A stretch of 64,000 nt of DNA, taken from positions 124,001 through 188,000 of the forward strand of contig NZ_BMOC01000003.1 of assembly GCF_014646875.1 (NCBI RefSeq). Direction: 5' to 3'. Both the position numbers and the translations under genes were made by a program. Position 1 is the first letter of the stretch; the number at the start of each line of letters is the position of its first letter. A model generated the notes under the pieces. That model saw only the letters and a list, made by a program, of their open reading frames with translations. It was not told where the DNA came from and searched no databases. Shown here in pieces: positions 38,034-47,200 of this stretch. The DNA is from Halobellus salinus (lineage in GTDB: Archaea; Halobacteriota; Halobacteria; Halobacteriales; Haloferacaceae).

Positions 38034-38054
38034 TCGGCATCGATCGGAATGCGC

Positions 38055-38128
38055 GCCGCCTTAGCTCAGACTGGGAGAGCACTCGACTGAAGATCGAGCT
38101 GTCCCCGGTTCAAATCCGGGAGGCGGCA
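38055..38128 (+). tRNA. tRNA-Phe (GAA)
   Basis: 74 nt cloverleaf: acceptor GCCGCCT/AGGCGGC, discriminator A, anticodon loop CTGAAGA (anticodon GAA), T-arm CCCCGGTTCAAATCCGGG. CCA is not encoded. The composition and gene content change immediately downstream, so this tRNA marks the left edge of the defence island. I found no second copy of its 3' end at the right side. Confidence 0.96.
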
Positions 38129-38287
38129 TCCCCTTCTCGGTTCAGATGCCCGTAAGACGTTCAATATAGCGCGGGATGGCGTATCCTGGTCTAAGCTTGC
38201 TGCACTTCCTTCATATCCTGGTGGGACTACTTCTCATAACGGTGTAATCCCGGAGAGAGCCGTCCGTAGCTCGGGGGGTGCGGCTGC

Positions 38288-38878
38288 GTGACCGACCCCG
38301 ATGACGCGTTCGGTCGGCTCGACGCGGCTGAACCCCTCACTGATGACGAGACGGACTCGGTCCAATCATCTGTCGAACAATCCGAGGCCGATCATCTCAG
38401 ATCGAGTGCCGAAACGTCTGGCGCCACGTCTACCGGGCGTTGAAACGTCTCTCTCCGGTCGTTGATTATTCCTACAGAGAGGTTCAGGTCGGGTCGAAGT
38501 ACATCGCTCAAGAGCTGACGGGGTACATCAATTCGGTATCGGAGGGCATCCAGTCCGGCTGGGAGAGCGCACTCGACAGCCTCACCCGGGCGGAAGCACA
38601 CGGCGGAGAGGATAATCCGTGGAATCGCTGGCTCGATCGGCACGGCGGAAAATCGACCGGAGCGATAACGCGGATCCGACGATCTCGGTATCGGCTTCCA
38701 GCCGGCGAATCTGAAAGAGGCTCGACGGCTGCTTCGTGAGGGGGCAGTACAGTGGTCCAAAGTGAGCGGCGAGCCACTTCGTCAGTTTGCCTTCGAGTTT
38801 GCCCCGGCTGTCACGACCATCGACGGGAAGAGATACGCACCAGAACGCTTCGCTGACGCGCTCGGGACCCCCGGCTAA
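38288..38878 (+). pseudogene. Frameshifted hypothetical gene next to tRNA-Phe
   Basis: Three coding-like segments follow one another in different frames. A GTG start at 38288 gives VTDPDDAFGRLDAAEPLTDD. From about 38392 the frame shifts (IECRNVWRHVYRALKRLSPV, continuing VDYSYREVQVGSKYIAQELT) to about 38670. It then returns to the first frame (LGIGFQPANLKEARRLLREG, ending KRYAPERFADALGTPG) with TAA at 38876-38878. Together they would make about 195 residues. Two compensating indels are the simplest explanation. The family is not recognised. Bases 38129-38287 upstream hold no gene. Confidence 0.6.
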
Positions 38879-39124
38879 CGCAGCGACTCGTGAGAGGCAT
38901 CACTGTCGGCAACTGATTTTAGCGGGTCTTGTTGCTTGTTTTCGGGTGTGATTAGCAGCAATTCGCGTGGAGATTTCCCTATTTTTCTCCAGCCGCGTCT
39001 GAAGAGAATCGTGAATTCTACAGGGGGTGCCGACTTCTCCGTTAGGGGTGTGGCTAAGGAGCCACCTGAGTGAACCACTGCCTCGCTTCACTCGGCAGAT
39101 GTCCAGCAGAAACCGGGGTTGGTC

Positions 39125-39146
39125 GGCGCGCTTGACTCGGCGCGCC
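39125..39146 (-). terminator. GC-rich hairpin after the BREX helicase gene
   Basis: GGCGCGC (39125-39131) pairs with GCGCGCC (39140-39146) around an 8-base loop, 3 bp beyond the helicase stop codon. It could terminate or protect the long BREX transcript. The remaining bases 38879-39124 show no gene. Confidence 0.35.
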
Positions 39147-39149
39147 TTG

Positions 39150-42059
39150 CTATATCGGGAGGGCAAGGCAAATATTCTCGACTTCTGGCGCCAGCGAAAT
39201 CACCTGCGCTTTCCGCTGTAGTTCATCTTGACGTTTCTCGATCCGCTCCTCCAACTTCGACAGCCGATCGCGCTGCTTCCGGATCGCGATATCCATATTC
39301 GAGCCCGCTTCGGCTTTCCGCTCGTAGTCTGCGATGAACGACTCGATCCGCTCCCGTTCGGCTTCCGCGTATGCCTCAAGATCATCAAGCTCTTGCTGCG
39401 TTTCCTCTCTACGGCGCTCTTGGAGTTTGTCGCGTCGTGATTCGACACGTTGACTCACGTATCGGTCGGCAGACGAGCGCATCTCGCTCTGGTGGTCAAG
39501 GAGCGAGCGTACACGGTCCTCATTCGGAGAGCCCTTGATCGTGTCTCCCTCGATGATTCGTTGGCCAAGGCGCTGCTGGGGATCACGATGCGCCGCATCG
39601 ACGAAAACAGGCATTATTTCCTCACGAATCACCTCACTCGCCCCATCCTCGAATCTGATGCGGTAGTTGTAGGTGATGCCCGGCTCATCCACAAATGGGA
39701 GCAACTTGAGCCCGACGGTACCTTGCTCACTGCCGAGCACTTGCTGCATCAGTTCCTGGACGAGTTCTGCGTCCGGAGAGATGTACTCGATTCCGTCGTG
39801 GTTCATCGCGAACTCACGATTGAACGTGAATGGTCCGTATGGCTCACCATCACGCGAGCGTTGAAGGGAATCGGGGAGTTCTGCACGGAAGAGGTTGTTT
39901 CCAGCCGTTTCGACGTTTCCTCCGAGTGCGGAGATCCCTAGCTCGAAGAACTGTCGAATGTCGGCTTCACTTCCATAGACATCCTCTGACTGGTCCATCA
40001 CCTCCTGGATCTTTCGACGGCTTTCCTCGTCGAACGTGCTCGTGTCGACGAGGCTTCGTTCGTACCACTCCTGAAGCGTGCGCTGGCGCTCGTCGATGAG
40101 CTCTTCGAGCTCCTCCTTGGTCGCACTCGCTGGCTCGTCGTTCCGGATGGACTCCATAATGAGCGAGTCGACGTTGATGTCGTCAAGCATCCCCAGCACG
40201 TCGGCAGTGCTACCCAGTTGGCCGCGGATGCTCTCAACCTTCTCTTGGAGCATCTCGAACACCTCGCTCTCGCGAGTGTCCTCGAACGAGAAGTTCCAGA
40301 CTTTGACCTCCTTGTCCTGCCCGTATCGGTGGAGACGACCGATGCGCTGTTCGAGGCGGTTTGGGTTCCACGGCAGTTCGTAATTGACCATAATATGGCA
40401 GCTATGCTGGAGGTCGATCCCTTCGCTAGCTGCGTCAGTCGCGAAGAGCAGGCGGGACTGGCCGTGGTTGAACTCATCTTCGATGCGAGCACGGTCTTCC
40501 TTGTCGACGCCCCCGTGGATGACGAGGATTTCGTCAGCCCACGGCTCGTCTTTCACGAGTTCGAGGATGTAATCGAGCGTATCGCGGTACTCCGTGAACA
40601 GCAACACCTTCTCGTTAGGCTGTTCCTCGAGCAGTTGCTGGATATACCGTCGGACTTTCTGGGCCTTCGAGTCGACAGGGATACCCTCTGCGAGCGAGAC
40701 GAGGTCTCGGAGCGTCTCTATCTCTTCTTCGAGTTGTGCGTCGCTCTCGGTGATGGTCAGCCCTGCGAGTTCTTCCTCGGCCTTCTGCTGGTCCTGCTCG
40801 TCGAGGTCCTCCCCCTCAAGATATGCTGCGGCCTCCTCGGAGAGGGATGTCGACGACGACTGTTGATCCACGAGATTCCCGAGGCGACGGCTGAGCGTCG
40901 CCTTTATCGCTCCGATGCTGCTGACGAGGCGTTTCTGCATTAGCGCCATCGCAAATCCCACAGCAGGCTCGTTGAGCTGCTCAGAGCGGTTGTAGACGTG
41001 CTTGACGTAGTCCGTGACCGCACGATAGAATTGACGCTCCTCGTGGGTCATCTCGACCGGGATCGTCCCGACATCTCGGTTCGGGAAGATGCGCTCGCCG
41101 TCATCGTCATAGATGGTTTGCTTCCCACGGCGCATCATCACGCGATCGACCGCCTCTTTGGAGAGGTCTTGGTCCTCAGCGACGAGGAACGGATCGATGT
41201 ACTCAATCAGCGAGCGGAACGCCTCGCCCTTGCCGTCGTGCGGCGTCGCACTCAAAAGAAGTAGGGAGTCGGAGTTGTCGGCGACGCGCTCGACCATCTT
41301 CGACGTCTTGCTCGGAGACTCGCCTCGCTTGGCTGCCTTGTGTGCCTCGTCGACGACCGCGACGTCCCAGAAGGCGTCGTCGAGTTCCCCGCGGAATTCT
41401 TCCTGACGGAGGAACGCCATACTCGTGACCAGCCGTTGGTGATCCTGGTTCCAGATATTCGCCTCCTCGCCGAGACGGCGGCGTTCGCCTTCGACCCACT
41501 GTCGATCCGCTGGTGTGAGGCCGATGTCGAAGAAGCGGTCCATATCGCGAATCCACTTCTTTTGGAGGTGTGCGGGGACGACAAACAGGACGCGGTCAGC
41601 GCGGTTGCGTGCTGTGAGTTCCTTGAGGATGAGCCCCGCCTCGATGGTTTTCCCGAGCCCGACGTCGTCGGCGATGAGTGCTCGCTGTCGAAGCTTCTGC
41701 ATCACCCAGTTGACGCAGGCGAGTTGGTACGGTTCGAGGCGGACCAGCGAGTTCGAGATGGAGAGGAGTTGCCCCTGCTCGTGGGCAATCTGGAGCTGGA
41801 GCGCCTGCGAACGGAGGTCGAACCACTCTGCAGAGACGGATTCGTGGTCAGGATGGAGTTGGGTCGCTGTCGCGGGGTCAAGCGCACCGAATTGATCCTG
41901 CTCCCGCTCGATCTCTACGTCGTCGATACAGACGGTCTTGACGCCGACGTCCTCAACGTAGGCCCGCAGATATTCGAGGTCGCCGACGGAGTACGTCTTG
42001 ATGACCTCAGCAGGGTTGCCGTTGAGCAGAATCGTGTCTCCGGGTGCGAGGTCGTTCAT
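39150..42059 (-). CDS. brxHII: BREX SNF2/DEAH-type helicase (BrxHII)
   Basis: 969 residues, a superfamily 2 DNA translocase of the SNF2/RapA kind. Walker A is IADDVGLGKTIEAGLIL, Walker B/DEAH is VVDEAHKAAKR, motif III is LLLSATPHDGKG, and the C-terminal lobe has LLFATDAASEGIDLQ and RLEQRIGRLHRYGQ. A charged coiled coil (residues about 880-960) ends the protein. It is the last gene of the BREX operon, 6 bp after pglZ. In BREX subtypes 5/6 such COG0553-type helicases are named BrxHII; DISARM DrmD is a related alternative, but the neighbours are BREX genes. Confidence 0.85.
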   Translation of the reverse strand: MNDLAPGDTILLNGNPAEVIKTYSVGDLEYLRAYVEDVGVKTVCIDDVEIEREQDQFGALDPATATQLHPDHESVSAEWFDLRSQALQLQIAHEQGQLLSISNSLVRLEPYQLACVNWVMQKLRQRALIADDVGLGKTIEAGLILKELTARNRADRVLFVVPAHLQKKWIRDMDRFFDIGLTPADRQWVEGERRRLGEEANIWNQDHQRLVTSMAFLRQEEFRGELDDAFWDVAVVDEAHKAAKRGESPSKTSKMVERVADNSDSLLLLSATPHDGKGEAFRSLIEYIDPFLVAEDQDLSKEAVDRVMMRRGKQTIYDDDGERIFPNRDVGTIPVEMTHEERQFYRAVTDYVKHVYNRSEQLNEPAVGFAMALMQKRLVSSIGAIKATLSRRLGNLVDQQSSSTSLSEEAAAYLEGEDLDEQDQQKAEEELAGLTITESDAQLEEEIETLRDLVSLAEGIPVDSKAQKVRRYIQQLLEEQPNEKVLLFTEYRDTLDYILELVKDEPWADEILVIHGGVDKEDRARIEDEFNHGQSRLLFATDAASEGIDLQHSCHIMVNYELPWNPNRLEQRIGRLHRYGQDKEVKVWNFSFEDTRESEVFEMLQEKVESIRGQLGSTADVLGMLDDINVDSLIMESIRNDEPASATKEELEELIDERQRTLQEWYERSLVDTSTFDEESRRKIQEVMDQSEDVYGSEADIRQFFELGISALGGNVETAGNNLFRAELPDSLQRSRDGEPYGPFTFNREFAMNHDGIEYISPDAELVQELMQQVLGSEQGTVGLKLLPFVDEPGITYNYRIRFEDGASEVIREEIMPVFVDAAHRDPQQRLGQRIIEGDTIKGSPNEDRVRSLLDHQSEMRSSADRYVSQRVESRRDKLQERRREETQQELDDLEAYAEAERERIESFIADYERKAEAGSNMDIAIRKQRDRLSKLEERIEKRQDELQRKAQVISLAPEVENICLALPI

Positions 42060-42065
42060 AGGTGG

Positions 42066-44216
42066 TTATTCCTGCGTGATAGTGACGAAGTTCAGGACGA
42101 ACTCTTGGGGAAGAACGCCGCCGTGGTAGAACCGCGCGTCAGGGAGACCCTGGTTTCGGAACCGCTGGATCGGATCCGCAAGGACACGAACCCTGGCGTG
42201 GTCGTCGAGATAGCCCAGGTGGGTATCCTCGTCAAGTATGACGCCCGGTCCGTCGTCATCGAGATCTGCGCCGGCAACCCAGCGTCGGGTCACCTGTTCG
42301 GCGTTGTCCGGCGGGTAGAGGTCGTCGATGTCGACGTGTGTCGGCAGTGAGACGAAGCCGTGGTCCGAGAGGATGTATGCCCGATCCCACTCACCTTTGT
42401 CCAGCTTTTCGCAGATGATGCGCGAAATCGACTCGATTCGGTCGCTGAACACCTCCTCGAAGTTCGTCAACTCCTTCTCGCCGGTCTCATCGATGTCATT
42501 CCAGTAGTAGGCGACGCGGGTGTTACTCCAGCCCACCTCGTCTCCAGCGTCCTGCATAATGTAGCTCCAGCCGTCGTTCTCGAGGAGTGTCTGGCGGCGG
42601 TGGGTCGTGATCTTTCGGTCGTTGCGCTCGGGGACCAGTTCCCCGTCCTGGAGTTCGATGTTGAAACTGAACTTGCTGCCGGGCGTGAGCGCGGCCTTCC
42701 CGAACTCGGTGTCGGAGGGCAGCGTGCCGACCCACGTGCTCTCATCGACTTCGAGTCGGGGAAGCTCGCGACGAATCGAGTCGGCGAGTTCGTGGGCGAG
42801 GTCGAAGCGTAACGCGTCGATGATGAACAGGGCAACGCTCTGCCCACTCTGAAGGTGCTCCTGCTCCTCGGCGAAGAACTGGTGGGCGTGGTTCTCGCCG
42901 ACGAAGGGTGAGCCTGCGTCGATCTGGTCGACGACGAGATCGCCGAGATCAGTGAGATATTCGAGGTACCGCGATTCAGTCAGCGAGGACCGAAGATCAT
43001 CGAGCGTCGCCGTCGCCGGGTGCTCCTCGGGGAGTCCGGTCTCCGGTTCGCCGGAGACGATGAGGTTGAAAACGGCGTTGTCGATCTGCCAGGTTCCCCC
43101 GTCGATGTCGCCGTAGAGGTCGACGACGTCACTGGTGTCGCCGCGTTCGTCCCAGGTCGCGAGTTCGTCCGCGAGCGTGGCCACATCGATGGCCTGTTCC
43201 CAGACATTCGTCCACGGAACAGTGCCGTAGGTCGATTCCAGCCGATCGTGACGCTGTCTCGCGTTGGTGACACACTCCTCGTACTCGCCGCTGTTGAACG
43301 ACTGGGTCCACTCGTCCCAGAGCCGGTGTTCGAGTGCGGCATCAACTGGACAGTCGACGAGCTTCCACGGCTCGTCGTAGGTCCGAAGGACGTCGTGCCA
43401 GAACCGCCGGTTCGGATCGAGGTATACGTCCGCCAGTTCGCGCTTCTGTGCGGTCTTGCTCAGCACCGAGCGAAGCTCGGGTCTGGAGATTCCGAATCCT
43501 GTATTGGGTTCGGGCTGGTACTCGTTCGGGAGACGCGACTTGTCCAGTCCTTCGTCGACGAGCCACTCGGCAACCGCCCAGCGGCGCGTTCGGTCGACGA
43601 TGGTGCGGGCGTCGGACTGGCCTTCGGCGGCCGTGACACCGTTGTCGACCAGTAAGTCGCGGATCTTCAGCAGCTCGTCGCCGTCCGGGAGGTTCCGCGT
43701 GCCGTGCTCAAGAACGAACTGCACGGGGTCGTCCTGGCCGTCGAGTACGATCTTCGTCTGGAGGCCCTGGAGCGACGGCAGGCCTCCCTCGCCGTTGAGT
43801 TCCTCGTAGAGCGTCTGGGCGACTTTCTCACGATTCTCGGCATCCTCGTAGGCGGTGCGGATCGTCGCTGCCTGGAGACGGTCGTTCTCGAAGCAGCGCG
43901 CCGCGAGCTTGCCGATGTGTTGTTCGACGACTTCGCCAGTGTGTTCGACGTCTTTGAACCAGTCCACGTCGTCGCTGCTGGACTGGGGAACGTACCAGAC
44001 GGTCCGGTCGCGTGGGGCGTCGGCACGGAGTTCCAGCGGCGTCTGCTCGGCGGCACGGAATTCGCAACGGAGTTTGGTGCTCGCGTGCTTGACGATGTCC
44101 CGGAGGTAGCCGCCGTCATCCCACCAGAGGATGACTGGATCCTCGTCGGCAGCGTCATCGATGGCAGTCTGGATGGCGTCTTCAGCGCACTGTGGGAGGG
44201 TTTTCGTCGCGGGCAT
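42066..44216 (-). CDS. pglZ: BREX protein PglZ (alkaline-phosphatase superfamily)
   Basis: 716 residues from ATG 44214-44216, 2 bp after the stop of pglX. The PglZ domain is in the second half: SVALFIIDALRFDLAHELAD has the metal-binding Asp residues, YILSDHGFVSLPTHVDIDDL and RFYHGGVLPQEFVLNF complete the alkaline-phosphatase-like site. The N-terminal half (VILWWDDGGYLRDIV...) is typical of PglZ in BREX loci. PglZ is a core, required BREX protein of still unclear activity. The frame is open further upstream within pglX but that extension is basic and non-coding-like. Confidence 0.9.
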   Translation of the reverse strand: MPATKTLPQCAEDAIQTAIDDAADEDPVILWWDDGGYLRDIVKHASTKLRCEFRAAEQTPLELRADAPRDRTVWYVPQSSSDDVDWFKDVEHTGEVVEQHIGKLAARCFENDRLQAATIRTAYEDAENREKVAQTLYEELNGEGGLPSLQGLQTKIVLDGQDDPVQFVLEHGTRNLPDGDELLKIRDLLVDNGVTAAEGQSDARTIVDRTRRWAVAEWLVDEGLDKSRLPNEYQPEPNTGFGISRPELRSVLSKTAQKRELADVYLDPNRRFWHDVLRTYDEPWKLVDCPVDAALEHRLWDEWTQSFNSGEYEECVTNARQRHDRLESTYGTVPWTNVWEQAIDVATLADELATWDERGDTSDVVDLYGDIDGGTWQIDNAVFNLIVSGEPETGLPEEHPATATLDDLRSSLTESRYLEYLTDLGDLVVDQIDAGSPFVGENHAHQFFAEEQEHLQSGQSVALFIIDALRFDLAHELADSIRRELPRLEVDESTWVGTLPSDTEFGKAALTPGSKFSFNIELQDGELVPERNDRKITTHRRQTLLENDGWSYIMQDAGDEVGWSNTRVAYYWNDIDETGEKELTNFEEVFSDRIESISRIICEKLDKGEWDRAYILSDHGFVSLPTHVDIDDLYPPDNAEQVTRRWVAGADLDDDGPGVILDEDTHLGYLDDHARVRVLADPIQRFRNQGLPDARFYHGGVLPQEFVLNFVTITQE

Positions 44217-44218
44217 CG

Positions 44219-47200
44219 TTACAGGACGTCGTCGTCGACGGTCTTCGGGACGATCTCGGCGTCGGCGAGCGGTGTGATGTTGATCTCGACGCCGTGTTTG
44301 TGGTTCGGGTGGTAGCCGGCGGTTGTAATTTCTGAAAGTGCTCGTTCTTCCCACTCGGACGGAATCCTGCTCGCGAGGTCGTCACACTTAGATTCAATCT
44401 CGTCTGCTAGCGTTTCGTACTGTTCAAACTCAGATGCAATCTGGGCCAAGAGCTTCGCTTCTTCGTCGATTAGTGACTCTTTCGGCTGTCCGTTCTCGTT
44501 TAGGAGGTCGTCCGCCTGTTTTTTTGGATAGTAGCCGATGGATAATATTCCGGTACTGGTCGGCCATACAGACCCCTTCAGCTCATCACCGAAGTAGGTG
44601 AGTAAATCGTACAGGTGTGCCTCAACGGGTTCATTCGCGCTCGTGGCGTGGCTTTCTGCAGCATATTCAAGATCCTCTATAGCACTAATCCACTCCTCTT
44701 TGTTCTCTCGAAGGGTTTCTACAAAGGAGGCGCTGAAGGTATCTTCCAACTCACTCTCATCCTTTATTTCCATCAACCGTTCGTAACACCGGATCTTTTC
44801 TTCAGTGATCTCACGAAATTGCTCAACACTGTCTTCGAGAGCTTTCGCGGTCTCGCGGTCTTCTTCACCCCAATCTCGCGGGCTCTCTTTAATCAGGTTT
44901 TGAATTGCGTCTTGGAACTGCTCAATTTGTTGCAGTCCGCTCTTACATTGCTCGAATCTTTCCGTTGCTTTTGCCCGTTCACTAGCAGATAGAGAGTCAT
45001 CTGAACGCCTTCTCTCCGCAGCATTCCGACGTTCTCGGAGCTCGGCTTTACGCGGTTCGAGATACTGACTTTCTAGTCGATCAAATGTACCTGTGTCGAA
45101 TTGATGATAATTGAGAAGACAGGAGAAACCCTCTCCCTCCGGATCAGGAACGAGGTTCTTCGTGGTCAGCTTCCATAGTACCGGTCTGTTCTCAAACTGT
45201 TGGGTGAGGTATTCGAAGAGACCCTGCTGAAGCCAATCCCGGAGATTGGGGTACGCCTCTTCAGCACGTTCTTTATTCCCCAATAGACTGTCTATTTCTG
45301 CGAGACGACTCTCGTACTCCTCCGCAAATATCGACTCAAACTTTGATACGATGTCCTCCTGTAGGGTTTCTCGCGACGACTGAACTTCGGTTGGGACTTC
45401 AACAATCCCATCTGGGTCTTCCTGAATAATTCGGTGAGTGAGATGTACGAGCAAATCCTTCACATACTTGACTGTATTTTCCCTCGTTTCGGTGACTGAT
45501 TCAGGATCGTATTCTTCCGTCTGTCGTGGGTCCTCGTTAGTACGAAGTGCTATTTCGCGGTAGACCTCTTCTCGTCCTTCCTCATCCACTTCAAAGAGGT
45601 CAAAGACGTATTCGTCAATATAATCTGCTTTTTCTTGTAGCCGCCCCTGGAGCTTCTCCTTTCGTTTATCTGTGGCGGTGGAGAGTTCACTGATACTGGC
45701 AGTTGGGCTCAGCTTCTGGTCGTTCTTGGGTATTGGAAGCTCGTCAAGTACCGTTCTATGAGGATGGTCAAAGAGAGCATCAGGTTCACCGTCCTCAACT
45801 TGCTTCAGGAGGGCTGGTCCAGTATAATGGGGGGATGTAATATCATCGCTTCTAAGAGCAAGCAGGATTCCTGCAATCTCTTTAGCTTGAACATCTAGAT
45901 CACTCTGGTTGATAATGTCCTCACGCCACGGAAGTCTAGAGACGTACCCGACCTCCCATTGACGGTCCGGAGTCTGACAAATCATTAGATATGTCGTCAG
46001 ACTACTATTAGCGTACGATAGTATATCCCACACGTCACGGTCTGGGACAAAAACGCACCCTGCGCGGCCAAATACAGAATCTGGGTGGAGATAGCCGAAA
46101 CGACGCCCGCCGGCTTTCATATACGTCCAAGTCAGAGCTTCTTTGAAATACGCGTCTTCGTTCCTTATGTAAGATCCTTCGAACCGCTTCAATTCCTCCC
46201 CATTCTTCCCCCAACCGAGAACAAGATTAAGATTGGGTAGGATCCAAGCGTCCTTCCCCCCCTTCGCGAATGGGGTCCAATAATCACTAGTTCCTTCCCA
46301 GAATTTCCGAACGAATCTTGCGTTGTCTGCGGTGCTAAGGCCTTGCTTTGCAGAGCCTAGCCCTTTGCGCTTCTCTAGGCTTCCATTCTCGTCATCAAAT
46401 ACTGTCTCTGAGTCGTATAGTGCCCTGAGATCATTTGAAGTCCAGTAGGAAAGAGGTGACCCCGGTATCAGGTCAAATTCGGAAATGGGCCGGACGTATT
46501 TTCGAGGAATATCTCCTGACTGCTCACCGAAGGCAGCTTCAACAAAAGTTTCTTGCTTATCATAGGTATCCACATCATGGAGGCGGAAGAATGTGCCTGA
46601 TGACTCTTTGTTCGTCTGTGTGTCAACCCTGACGACAGTGCCCGCAGTTCGAACTGTCGCATTATCCAGAACATCGTTTCCGTACTCTGCCAAGAAGTCA
46701 AATGAGCCTTCAGAGCCGATGAAATCTTCACGGAAATCTTGGAAGCTACTTTTGAACATAAACGTCCGTGGGACGATCATACCAATTCGACCGCCTTTCT
46801 TCAACACGGATTCACAAACTTCGAAGAAGTTTATATAGTATTCTGGCCCGTATTCGTAGTGCTCTTCGACGTAATCAGAGACTTCCTCAGGCATACGCTT
46901 TTTTGCGCCATAGGGCGGGTTCATAAGAGCCACATCGTAGTCCTGTGAAAGCACTTGAAGCAGCCTGAGGAAACTCTTCAGGTCTTGTGCCAAGAAGGAC
47001 TCATTGTCCCGTTGCTCTGAGATAGCGTCGTGTAGTTCATCAAGAAATGCACTTAAACTCCGCGCGCTACCCCAAGATTCCGTAAGTTTCGCCTGGCGAT
47101 CTAGGAATTCTTCTGAGATGGAGTCCCGGATCTTAAGAAGGCTTCCGAGCCCCTGAATATCTTCAAACTGAGTAAGGAGGTCCTCAAGTGAGTCTTGGAG

